From NCBI RefSeq assembly GCF_000434895.1, contig NZ_FR892761.1, forward strand, positions 1 to 40,064: a stretch of 40,064 nt of DNA, read 5' to 3'. Shown here piece after piece: positions 31,298-37,937 of this stretch (positions are counted from its first letter, which is position 1; each line of letters starts with the position of its first letter). The stretch comes from Phascolarctobacterium succinatutens CAG:287 (GTDB lineage: Bacteria > Bacillota > Negativicutes > Acidaminococcales > Acidaminococcaceae). The notes beneath the pieces are model-generated. The model was given only the letters and a program-made list of their open reading frames with translations. It was not told the origin of the DNA and did no database searches. The position numbers and the translations under genes are program-made.

Positions 31298-31850
31298 CCA
31301 CCAGCTCACATAAAATGTGGCCTATCAAAATATGCATTTCCTGCGCACGGGCAGTAACCTTCGCCGGTACAGCAATGCACTCGTCGCACAGCAGCTTCAT
31401 TTTACCGCCGCCCTCAGCCGTCAAGCCTACGCAGAAAACACCCATGCTCTTGGCCAGCTCAACAGCTTCCACAACATTAGCGCTATTGCCGCTTGTGGAA
31501 ATGCCTACCAGCACATCACCGGGACGGGCAAGCGCCTGTACCTGACGCACGAAAACCTTATCATAGCCATAATCGTTGCCGACAGCAGTCAGAATGGAGG
31601 TATCTACCGTCAGTGCGATAGCAGGCAGACCGGCGCGTTCCTTTTGGAAGCGGCCTACAAACTCGGCAGCCAGATGCTGGCTGTCAGCGGCACTGCCGCC
31701 GTTGCCGCAGAACAAAACCTTGTTGCCATTGGCCAGCGCCTTTTTTACTTCTACAGCAATACGCTCAATCTGTGCCAGAATATCGCTGTTCATCACAGCA
31801 TTTGCCACCTGCAGATGGTCCAAAAAGCGTTGTTTAATAATCTCTCTCAT
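31287..31850 (-). CDS. gmhA: sedoheptulose-7-phosphate isomerase
   Basis: 187 residues, SIS-domain protein of normal GmhA length. FCGNGGSAADSQHLAAEFVGRF, LTAVGNDYGYD and GISTSGNSANVV are the family signatures. First step of heptose synthesis. It begins 12 nt after lptD and overlaps hldE, so the OM transport protein and the pathway are in one transcription unit. Confidence 0.95.
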   Translation of the reverse strand: MREIIKQRFLDHLQVANAVMNSDILAQIERIAVEVKKALANGNKVLFCGNGGSAADSQHLAAEFVGRFQKERAGLPAIALTVDTSILTAVGNDYGYDKVFVRQVQALARPGDVLVGISTSGNSANVVEAVELAKSMGVFCVGLTAEGGGKMKLLCDECIAVPAKVTARAQEMHILIGHILCELVDGE

Positions 31851-31861
31851 ATTCTACCTCA

Positions 31862-33340
31862 TTACCAGTTCATAAAATCAAACTTGGCTTCAAATGCACT
31901 GTCTTTATCATTTGTATCTCTATGCTTGTAAATCAAGGAAAGCTGCCAGCAGCAGAACTTATGCGTCCAGCTGTATCTTGTTTCATAGTTTTCCTTTTGG
32001 TCTAAATCATAGCGGTTGACAATGGTAAAGCTGTTCTTGTCATCCATAATGTATTGCAGACCATTGCGCAGCTCTTTGGCCATATCAGGCTGATCGTAGG
32101 TGAATACATCTGTCGTAAAATCTTCACGATAATATCCAACCCAGGTATTCCACTTCGGGCTGATTTTCTGGCCCAATGTTGCATAATAAACATTAGTAGA
32201 CTGCAAAGAATCCTCTGCACTCTCACGTGTCCATTTCTTGCCAATCGTCAAATCCAAAGAGGTATTTTTGCTGTTGAACAGATAAATGCGGTCATGGTTA
32301 AGGAAGGCACCATATTCTGTATGCCAGCTCTTGCGTCCGCTATTATCATTTTTCCACAGACCACGTTCAAAATAAGCACTGTAAGTCAAAGGTAAACCAG
32401 GAGCGATATGATGATTTTTATAATTAAAGCGTATATTGTTCTGCTTCTCTACCCATTCGTCATCGTCCTCATACCAGCCGTTTTCGTAGGTAACCTTAAA
32501 GTTACGCTCGTTATGCTCCAGGCCGTAAACAGGCTTATAGCCAGCCTTGCTGTAATAATTTATATCAGCATAAATTGTGTCCTTGTCTCCTAACGGACGC
32601 TCATAGGAAAGATTGACATAAGTTCCCTTATCGCTGTCCTTGAAGCCGATATGCGGCAGGATACGTTCCTTGGATTTTTCCGTCAGGCTGTTTTCCCAAT
32701 AATCACGGGAATAGATATGCTTACCGCGCACAAAGACCTTGACGTCGCGTGCTACCATTTTATCATGCGGATAAATTTCAAAGGTCTTAGCCTTGATTTC
32801 CAAACATTTAGGATGCTTTTCTGCCGGGCAGCGACTGGTAGAGCCACCCTCATCAAGAATCATTTTGTCCGGATAGATAGTAGCATGAGGCGCAGCAAAG
32901 AAATCCTTGCCGTTTTTACCGGTCAATTTTTGCATTTCACCGGTCTTATTGTTAAAGTTATAATGACCCCAGGCAGCCTGAGTTTCACTTTCTCCCTCTA
33001 CCAGTTTGCCACCTTCTAATAACCAGATATCGCCAGTTTTCATATTGCCTTTTACCTGCGTTGTATAAATATCCTGGCCATTTTGTGATACCCTGATATT
33101 ACCCTCGGCATGAAAATCGCCGCTGACAGTATCATATACTGCATGCTCACCTGTCAGGTGAATCGGCAGTCCCTGCTGCTTTTCTGCATCCAGTTTTTCG
33201 CGATGAGGCAATGCAACATTCGGCTCACTGACAGAAACCGGACTCAGCATGCTATCGCTGTTGCTGTTGCTAAACTGTTCTGCATAAACAGGCATGCACA
33301 TGCCCAAAGCTAATGTGGCAGCTATAAAAGTCTTATTCAT
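31862..33340 (-). CDS. lptD: LptD-like LPS assembly outer-membrane protein (short form)
   Basis: 492 residues. Signal peptide MNKTFIAATLALGMCMPVYA. Residues ~60-190 are an OstA/LptA-like jellyroll (HLTGEHAVYDTVSGDFHAEGN, GDIWLLEGGKLVEGE), followed by CPAEKHPKCLEIKAKTF. The rest is Tyr/Trp-rich amphipathic strands ending in FEAKFDFMNW, with a terminal aromatic as in barrel proteins. It should receive LPS from the Lpt bridge and insert it in the outer membrane. E. coli LptD is about 780 residues, so this is a reduced barrel, as seen in diderm Firmicutes. It heads the heptose operon, with ribosome site GAAGGAG. A related OstA-domain protein is the alternative. Confidence 0.78.
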   Translation of the reverse strand: MNKTFIAATLALGMCMPVYAEQFSNSNSDSMLSPVSVSEPNVALPHREKLDAEKQQGLPIHLTGEHAVYDTVSGDFHAEGNIRVSQNGQDIYTTQVKGNMKTGDIWLLEGGKLVEGESETQAAWGHYNFNNKTGEMQKLTGKNGKDFFAAPHATIYPDKMILDEGGSTSRCPAEKHPKCLEIKAKTFEIYPHDKMVARDVKVFVRGKHIYSRDYWENSLTEKSKERILPHIGFKDSDKGTYVNLSYERPLGDKDTIYADINYYSKAGYKPVYGLEHNERNFKVTYENGWYEDDDEWVEKQNNIRFNYKNHHIAPGLPLTYSAYFERGLWKNDNSGRKSWHTEYGAFLNHDRIYLFNSKNTSLDLTIGKKWTRESAEDSLQSTNVYYATLGQKISPKWNTWVGYYREDFTTDVFTYDQPDMAKELRNGLQYIMDDKNSFTIVNRYDLDQKENYETRYSWTHKFCCWQLSLIYKHRDTNDKDSAFEAKFDFMNW

Positions 33341-33398
33341 ACGAAAAAACTCCTTCTCTATAATTGCAAATGAAAAAATTCATAATAATCCACTTAAC

Positions 33399-33404
33399 AT
33401 TATA
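33399..33404 (-). promoter_or_regulatory. -10 element of the lptD-heptose operon promoter
   Basis: TATAAT (minus strand) about 60 nt before the lptD start. The -35 region falls in the T-rich tail of the upstream terminator and is not consensus. Confidence 0.5.
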
Positions 33405-33415
33405 CCATAAAAAAA

Positions 33416-33442
33416 GCAAAAGCTCACTCGAAAGAGTGAGCT
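33416..33442 (-). terminator. intrinsic terminator upstream of lptD
   Basis: AGCTCACTC (33421-33429) pairs with GAGTGAGCT (33434-33442); on the minus strand it is followed by TTTTGCTTTTTTT. It ends the signal-peptide gene at 33464. Confidence 0.85.
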
Positions 33443-33463
33443 TTTCACGTATAAATTTCGATT

Positions 33464-34393
33464 TTATTCCTGATATACTGCACCCTGCAGGGTAGTATCT
33501 GCAGCAGTTTGCACATAGGTTTCACAGCCAACCGGGATAGTTACGCTATTGCCCTTGACGAAGGCACCGCCAACCAGGCCTACAGGACCAAGAATAATCA
33601 TACCGCCAATAGCGGCTCCGGCTGCACCGGCAATGCTTTCAGCCTTTTGTTTGGCCAGCTCGCCTACGGTAACAGGAATCTTAGTACCATCTATACCATA
33701 GATATAGGTAAAGTTGATATCAATACGGCCATCCTTACCAAAGATGCCAGGCTGAACAACCTTTTTAACTTCACCGACACCGGTTGCACCCTTCGGCAGC
33801 ACCAGTACATCATTTACATACAGGTTATCAGCAGCTTTGAAGTGCACTGTGTCGCCCTGGCGACTCATTTTAGTGCTCAGCTCGGAAGTAAAGGTGATTT
33901 TCAAAACAGAATCCTTCGGCAAAGTTACTTCCTGTACAGGCACATTGCCATCTTCATAGGAAGCAAGCTTCAGCAGATTTTCCAGGCGTCCGCTCAAAGA
34001 ACCGGTCTGGTTCTGACCATAGAGAAGCTTTTCAGTTGCTTCAATACGGTTTTTAGCTGCGCCACCGGACATGCTTTCGTTCATCTTCCATTCTACTACA
34101 TTAAGCTTAGTAGCAAAGGAAGCCTCTCCGTTATCAGGAGTACCCTCAAGGTAATCGTACATATTATCAACGCGGTTGATTATTGCATCACTTGTAATAG
34201 TTCCGTAAACGTCATCCTCAAGGCTGTCCATACGCTGCAGCAGGGAACCGCTTTGCTCTGTACCGTAAAGCATTTTTTCCATAGCACCAATTTTTTCAGC
34301 CATGGGAACAGCAGCATCAGCTGCAAAGCCCGGGATTACCATTGTAAAGCAAAAGATAAAGGTCAACAATAAAGTTGCAAGCTGTTTTTTCAA
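33464..34393 (-). CDS. secreted/periplasmic protein with internal repeats, unknown function
   Basis: About 309 residues from TTG 34393, with GGAGG 8 nt upstream; a TTG five codons earlier overlaps the ribosome site. Signal peptide MKKQLATLLLTFIFCFTM...GFA, cleaved before ADA. Two or three related repeats follow: EKMLYGTEQSGSLLQRMDSLE and EKLLYGQNQTGSLSGRLENLL, with DDVYGT and YDYLEGT variants between. From ~165 a beta-rich domain (LPKDSVLKITFTSELSTKM, VLPKGATGVGEV) resembles outer-membrane-associated domains, with a glycine-rich hydrophobic segment (GAAGAAIGGMIILGPVGLVGG) near 250. Located next to lptD, so an envelope role is plausible. Not recognised beyond that. Confidence 0.75.
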   Translation of the reverse strand: MKKQLATLLLTFIFCFTMVIPGFAADAAVPMAEKIGAMEKMLYGTEQSGSLLQRMDSLEDDVYGTITSDAIINRVDNMYDYLEGTPDNGEASFATKLNVVEWKMNESMSGGAAKNRIEATEKLLYGQNQTGSLSGRLENLLKLASYEDGNVPVQEVTLPKDSVLKITFTSELSTKMSRQGDTVHFKAADNLYVNDVLVLPKGATGVGEVKKVVQPGIFGKDGRIDINFTYIYGIDGTKIPVTVGELAKQKAESIAGAAGAAIGGMIILGPVGLVGGAFVKGNSVTIPVGCETYVQTAADTTLQGAVYQE

Positions 34394-34426
34394 TTTTCTT
34401 ACCTCCAATCAGAGCTATATATTTTC

Positions 34427-34435
34427 ATTATAGCA
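34427..34435 (-). promoter_or_regulatory. extended -10 promoter of the signal-peptide gene
   Basis: TGCTATAAT on the minus strand, about 35 nt before the TTG start. No good -35 is needed for an extended -10 site. Confidence 0.55.
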
Positions 34436-34445
34436 TGTTTTACCT

Positions 34446-34477
34446 AAAAAAAACAGAGGTTCTATTCTGAACCTCTG
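34446..34477 (-). terminator. intrinsic terminator after the VirK/YbjX gene
   Basis: CAGAGGTTC (34454-34462) pairs with GAACCTCTG (34469-34477); the minus strand continues with eight T residues. Confidence 0.88.
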
Positions 34478-34569
34478 CTTTATCCAATGTAAAATTTGTA
34501 CAGTTTGTTACTATAAATAATATTGCAGACAGCTTTTGTGCCTATATTACAAACCAAACAAGTAATATT

Positions 34570-35475
34570 TTATTTTTTATAGCGTTTAACAGCAGACTTA
34601 ACCGCTGCCTTCATCTCATCCATTTTAGCAAAACGACGACGATGCTGTGCTCTCTTCGACGGCTTCAGCTCCTCCATAGATTTGCGGTGTTCCGCAGTCG
34701 GCATAATGTAGAAGCGGCGGTCAGAGCAGATAACACCCTCGCACTCCTGCCAGAAGGCGCCGAAATCTGTTTTCAGCTTGCGGTCTACACGGATATGGTT
34801 CATCGCATAGTAACCATCGTTAGTAACAGCAAAAATATTTTCAATGCCTATTACATCAGCAAAGCAGCGCAGGCCATAGAACATCAGATTTTTGGTGCGA
34901 TAGCCAAAGAAAGCCTTCGTCATACCTTTAATCAGCTCGCTGCCGTTCTGCGGTCCCTGCAGGGCGCCGATATAAATAACATTCTTGCCGTCTGTTTTAT
35001 TTTTTGCCAGCCAGAACATGATCTGGTATAAAGGCTCGCCTTCATAGAATAAAGCCAAGGACAGGCAGCCTTCTTTGCGTTGGCCGGAATGAAACCACAG
35101 CTGCAGCGTCAGCGGTCTGTCATCGTAGGAATCCTCCCACAGCTGCACCATTTCACCCTTACTATACAATTTATCCATCAGCTCCGGCTTGAACAGCTCT
35201 TCCATAATCAGCAGATGATTCTGCACCAGCTCTACACGTTCGTCCCAAGTTGAGCCTTTGTAAAAAAATGCTCTGGTAGTCTGTTCCAAAAGCGCAGGTG
35301 CTCCCTGCAGCCAAGCCTGACGCTTGCTATTTGCAGCAAAAAACTGCAGCAGTTCGTCAACCTTGCTGCTATGCATAGCACAACGCGTGCGGAATACAAC
35401 GTAACGCTTCATTTCCTTCAAAATATGTGTCTGATATAAGCTTTTGCCGACATATTCTAAAATATTCTTGTCCAT
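34570..35475 (-). CDS. VirK/YbjX family protein (DUF535)
   Basis: 301 residues, soluble. The DUF535 core is visible: YEGEPLYQIMFWL, YIGALQGPQNGSELIKGMTKAFFGYRTKNLMFYGLR and FAVTNDGYYAM. A Lys/Arg-rich tail follows (KRAQHRRRFAKMDEM). Enterobacterial members (VirK, YbjX) affect envelope stress resistance and virulence by an unknown mechanism. Being next to LPS genes fits an envelope role. ATG 35475 follows AGAGGTAACTG. It is a single-gene unit with its own promoter (extended -10 TGCTATAAT) and terminator. Confidence 0.82.
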   Translation of the reverse strand: MDKNILEYVGKSLYQTHILKEMKRYVVFRTRCAMHSSKVDELLQFFAANSKRQAWLQGAPALLEQTTRAFFYKGSTWDERVELVQNHLLIMEELFKPELMDKLYSKGEMVQLWEDSYDDRPLTLQLWFHSGQRKEGCLSLALFYEGEPLYQIMFWLAKNKTDGKNVIYIGALQGPQNGSELIKGMTKAFFGYRTKNLMFYGLRCFADVIGIENIFAVTNDGYYAMNHIRVDRKLKTDFGAFWQECEGVICSDRRFYIMPTAEHRKSMEELKPSKRAQHRRRFAKMDEMKAAVKSAVKRYKK

Positions 35476-35507
35476 CAGTTACCTCTAGAAATATTATAAT
35501 TATCTAT

Positions 35508-35516
35508 ATTATAGCA
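35508..35516 (-). promoter_or_regulatory. extended -10 promoter of the VirK/YbjX gene
   Basis: TGCTATAAT on the minus strand, about 33 nt before the start codon. Confidence 0.55.
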
Positions 35517-35540
35517 TAGTTAGTGCAATTTTGCTAATCA

Positions 35541-35616
35541 TGAGAAGTAAAGAGAACACCGCAACCTGCGCCAAACAAATATAACGCAATAGGTGTTCTC
35601 TTATATTTTGCTTCTC
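35541..35616. repeat. long two-part inverted repeat after thiC
   Basis: TGAGAAG (35541-35547) pairs with CTTCTCA at the far end, and AGAGAACACC (35551-35560) pairs with GGTGTTCTCT (35592-35601), around a 31-nt loop that itself has a GCGC-containing mini-hairpin. It may be the thiC terminator, although the T-tract is poor (TTTACTT), or a small mobile palindrome. Confidence 0.55.
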
Positions 35617-35661
35617 AAATCCTTATAAAAACATTAATTATAATATTATCAGCAATTTTAT

Positions 35662-36963
35662 TTAATGCTTTCTCATATGCTCTTCGAGATACTGACCGAC
35701 AATTTTAACTGCACAGTAATCACCGCACATGGAGCAAGCCTCATCATCGGATTTGTTCTTGCGGCAGCGATATTCCTTAGCCTTTACCGGGTCGATAGCC
35801 AGATCAAGCTGAGCCGGCCAATCAAGAGCCTTGCGTGCTTTGGCCATCTTCAAATCCCACTCCCATGCCTGCTTGTTGCCATTAGCCAAATCAGCGGCAT
35901 GAGCAGCAATACGGGTAGCGATTACACCCTCACGCACGTCATTTAAGTCAGGCAGGCCCAAATGCTCTGCCGGAGTTACGTAGCACAGGAAGTTGGCGCC
36001 GCTTACTGCAGCAAGAGTGCCGCCGATAGCGCTGGTAATATGATCATAGCCGGGAGCAACGTCTGTTACAAGAGGTCCGAGCACATAGAACGGTGCACCG
36101 TGGCACAGGCGTTTTTGCAGTTGCATGTTCGCAGCAATCTGGTTGTAGGGCACGTGGCCGGGGCCTTCTACCATAACCTGTACGCCCTTATCCCAAGCGC
36201 GCTGCGTCAATTCACCCAGGTTGAGCAGCTCCTGAATCTGCGCTCTGTCGGTAGCATCAGCAATGCAGCCGGGACGCAGGCCATCGCCAAGGCTGATGGT
36301 TACATCATATTCAGCACAGATATCAAGAATTTCATCATAGTATTCATACAGTGGGTTTTCAGCGTCATTGTGCAGCATCCAGCCGGTAATAAAGCTACCG
36401 CCACGGCTGACAACGTCCATAACGCGGCCTTCGTCGATGAGTGCCTTCAGCACATTTTTGTTAATACCGCAATGAATGGTCATGAAGTCAGCGCCATCTG
36501 CAGCCTGTTGGCGGATAACATCGAAAATATCTTCCTTAGTCATCTCAACCACTGCGCCGCGCTTCTTAATGGTTTCTACAGTTACCTGATACATCGGCAC
36601 AGTGCCAACCATTACGGTAGATGCAGCAATAATTGCCTGACGGGAAGCACTGATATTGTTGCCGGTGGAAAGGTCCATAACAGAATCCGTACCTGCATCA
36701 ATAGCAGCCTGCAGCTTTGCCAATTCCGGTTCCGGATCAGGATAGCTGCTGGAGGTGCCGATGTTAGCGTTAACCTTTACAGTAAGACCGGTGCCTACGC
36801 CGCGCGGAATAATATTTTTATGATTGATGTTGCAGGGGATTGCAATAGTTCCGTTTGCTACGCCTTCGCGAATAAATTCTGCAGTTACATGCTCCTGCTC
36901 TGCGACAATTTTCATTGCCTCGGTAATCACGCCCTGGCGTGCCAATTGCATTTGTGTTGCCAT
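35662..36963 (-). CDS. thiC: phosphomethylpyrimidine synthase (HMP-P synthase)
   Basis: 433 residues, a radical-SAM enzyme that turns aminoimidazole ribotide into the HMP-P moiety of thiamine. Motifs: IGTSSSYPDPEPELAKL, MDLSTGNNI, TIHCGINKNVL, RGGSFITGWMLH, SLGDGLRPGCIADATD, VMVEGPGHVP and HLGLPDLNDVREGVIATRIAAHAAD. The C-terminal cluster site is CSMCGDYC, a CX2CX3C spacing rather than the textbook CX2CX4C. The protein lacks the ~150-residue N-terminal domain of E. coli/Bacillus ThiC, as in other anaerobe forms. A TPP riboswitch directly upstream confirms the pathway. ATG 36963 follows AAGGAGGAAAAAAT. BzaF, a ThiC paralogue of benzimidazole synthesis, is the alternative but would not be expected behind a TPP switch. 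Confidence 0.93.
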   Translation of the reverse strand: MATQMQLARQGVITEAMKIVAEQEHVTAEFIREGVANGTIAIPCNINHKNIIPRGVGTGLTVKVNANIGTSSSYPDPEPELAKLQAAIDAGTDSVMDLSTGNNISASRQAIIAASTVMVGTVPMYQVTVETIKKRGAVVEMTKEDIFDVIRQQAADGADFMTIHCGINKNVLKALIDEGRVMDVVSRGGSFITGWMLHNDAENPLYEYYDEILDICAEYDVTISLGDGLRPGCIADATDRAQIQELLNLGELTQRAWDKGVQVMVEGPGHVPYNQIAANMQLQKRLCHGAPFYVLGPLVTDVAPGYDHITSAIGGTLAAVSGANFLCYVTPAEHLGLPDLNDVREGVIATRIAAHAADLANGNKQAWEWDLKMAKARKALDWPAQLDLAIDPVKAKEYRCRKNKSDDEACSMCGDYCAVKIVGQYLEEHMRKH

Positions 36964-36982
36964 ATTTTTTCCTCCTTATAAT

Positions 36983-37012
36983 TAAAAGACCGCCTTCCAG
37001 TCGGAAAGCGGT
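36983..37012 (-). terminator. TPP riboswitch expression platform terminator
   Basis: On the minus strand ACCGCTTTCC and GGAAGGCGGT form a stem around GACT, followed by CTTTTAATT, about 20 nt before the thiC start. It should form when TPP is bound. Confidence 0.75.
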
Positions 37013-37040
37013 TTGATTGTCTTTTTGCAGAAATCTGCTC

Positions 37041-37123
37041 GCTTTCCTACGCTGGTTTTAACCAGATTCAGGTTCAAAGGGTCGGACATCAGTCCTCTCA
37101 GCAAAATGCGCCCCTAGCGGTTA
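37041..37123 (-). promoter_or_regulatory. TPP riboswitch (THI element)
   Basis: The minus strand carries the invariant blocks in order: CTAGGGGCGC, GCTGAGAGG, ACCCTTTGAACCTGA, TCTGGTTA and ACCAGCGTAGGAAAGC. These are the conserved junction sequences of the thi box, so thiC is repressed when TPP is abundant. Confidence 0.95.
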
Positions 37124-37189
37124 CGTTATTTTGTTTACATGCTTACTTTAACATGAACAGCGAAAATACGCAAGTTAAATATGCACAAC

Positions 37190-37218
37190 TTGCAAAAAAA
37201 CTGGCAGTATGCTATATT
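37190..37218 (+). promoter_or_regulatory. promoter of antisense RNA, locus 2
   Basis: TTGCAA (37190-37195), a 17-bp spacer and TATATT (37213-37218); same geometry as locus 1. Confidence 0.65.
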
Positions 37219-37224
37219 ATAGAT

Positions 37225-37312
37225 GAAAAGTGACAACTGCCCACAAGGTGGGTTGCCCGCTAAGAAACAGAAGAGCTGCCCTTACCGGTCAAAGTATTGG
37301 GGCAGCTTTTCT
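37225..37312 (+). ncRNA. antisense RNA antitoxin of a type I toxin-antitoxin locus (copy 2)
   Basis: Predicted RNA of about 88 nt. A 5' stem-loop (37232-37257; GACAAC at one side, GTTGCC at the other) is nearly the same as in copy 1. The 3' end is a terminator (AAGAGCTGCCC with GGGCAGCTTTT, 37271-37310). The region between the two elements has diverged from copy 1 and so has the terminator sequence, while promoter spacing and 5' stem-loop are kept. This is the pattern expected of a functional antitoxin that has become specific to its own toxin mRNA. Confidence 0.6.
37271..37310. terminator. terminator shared by convergent RNAs (copy 2)
   Basis: GCTGCCC (37275-37281) pairs with GGGCAGC (37300-37306), extended by A/T pairs; T-run on the plus strand, a shorter one on the minus strand. 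Confidence 0.7.
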
Positions 37313-37321
37313 ATGTGCATT

Positions 37322-37408
37322 TTACTTACGGTTCTGAAACACGAACGTCAGCAATGCCAGTATAAACATACCGAAAATCATAAGATCCTGGAATGTAAAA
37401 TATACCAT
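37322..37408 (-). CDS. Hol-Tox/Fst-like hydrophobic type I toxin peptide (copy 2)
   Basis: 28 residues: polar head (MVYFTFQD), hydrophobic helix (LMIFGMFILALLTFVFQ), basic tail (NRK). Same length as copy 1, with 16 identical consecutive or near-consecutive residues in the helix (FGMFILALLTF). ATG 37408 has GGAGG 8 nt upstream, with the identical TGATGTCT spacer seen in copy 1. Located between thiC's riboswitch and the serC leader. Confidence 0.8.
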   Translation of the reverse strand: MVYFTFQDLMIFGMFILALLTFVFQNRK

Positions 37409-37471
37409 AGACATCACCTCCATTCTTTAAGAATGAAGGCAACGCCACCCTGTACCACAGTTGTCAAAATC

Positions 37472-37500
37472 ATTTTATCACGTAAACATATTTTTAGCAA
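37472..37500 (-). promoter_or_regulatory. toxin promoter (copy 2)
   Basis: On the minus strand TTGCTA (37495-37500), 17 bp, TAAAAT (37472-37477). The leader starts with the stem-loop sequence (37438-37465) that resembles the 5' end of the antisense RNA. Confidence 0.6.
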
Positions 37501-37567
37501 CACTCTGTAACCTACGTTACAAAACAGCTTAAAAATTTGTATACATAAAAAATATTTACAAAAATAC

Positions 37568-37595
37568 TTGACTCTAAAAACAGGCGTGCTATAAT
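37568..37595 (+). promoter_or_regulatory. promoter of serC
   Basis: TTGACT (37568-37573), a 16-bp spacer and TATAAT (37590-37595) with a TG extension (TGCTATAAT). This is the best consensus promoter in the window, about 340 nt upstream of serC, leaving room for the T-box leader. Confidence 0.8.
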
Positions 37596-37601
37596 CATCT
37601 A

Positions 37602-37915
37602 CAAATCACATTACGCAACGCAATGATGGAGAAGCAATGTGCAGGTCTTTTCAGAAAGCTGGCGGTTGATGCAAGGCAGCAGCGAAGCACACTAGTTCCG
37701 CTCCGAAGCGGCAAATGACGAATTTGACGGGTGCGCCCGATACAGCGTTCAGAGTTGGCCATAGGCAAATTGGGTGGCACCGCGAGCAGTCCTCGTCCCA
37801 AGATAGGGATGAAGGGCTTATTTTTTTAGGTGAAGCAATTATGCAATGGCAATTTGGGTGGTACCGCGAGATAAAGGCAAGCTCGTCCCAAAGGGATGCG
37901 CTTGCCATATTTATT
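37602..37915 (+). promoter_or_regulatory. serine T-box leader with two antiterminator/terminator modules
   Basis: Stem I spans about 37620-37710: GGAG/CTCC base, the specifier loop, TGTGC/GCACA, and a distal AG-type loop (CAGAAAGCTGGCGG). The 3' side of the specifier loop reads CTAGTTCCG, with UCC (37697-37699) followed by a purine as the likely Ser codon. Module 1: T-box TGGGTGGCACCGCGAG (37771-37786) with a terminator at about 37789-37827 ending in seven T residues. Module 2: TGGGTGGTACCGCGAG (37855-37870) with a strong terminator GGCAAGC/GCTTGCC (about 37876-37906). There is no second Stem I between them. Uncharged tRNA-Ser should stabilise the antiterminator and allow serC transcription. 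Confidence 0.85.
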
Positions 37916-37937
37916 TTCAGGAAGAAGGAAAGAACAA

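Noticed and set aside
29333..31931. Several long plus-strand frames opposite hldD, hldE and gmhA
   Set aside because: They mirror well-supported genes, have no ribosome sites and give low-complexity proteins.
35662..36963. BzaF (5-hydroxybenzimidazole synthase) for the ThiC-like protein
   Set aside because: A clear TPP riboswitch precedes the gene and no cobamide genes are nearby.
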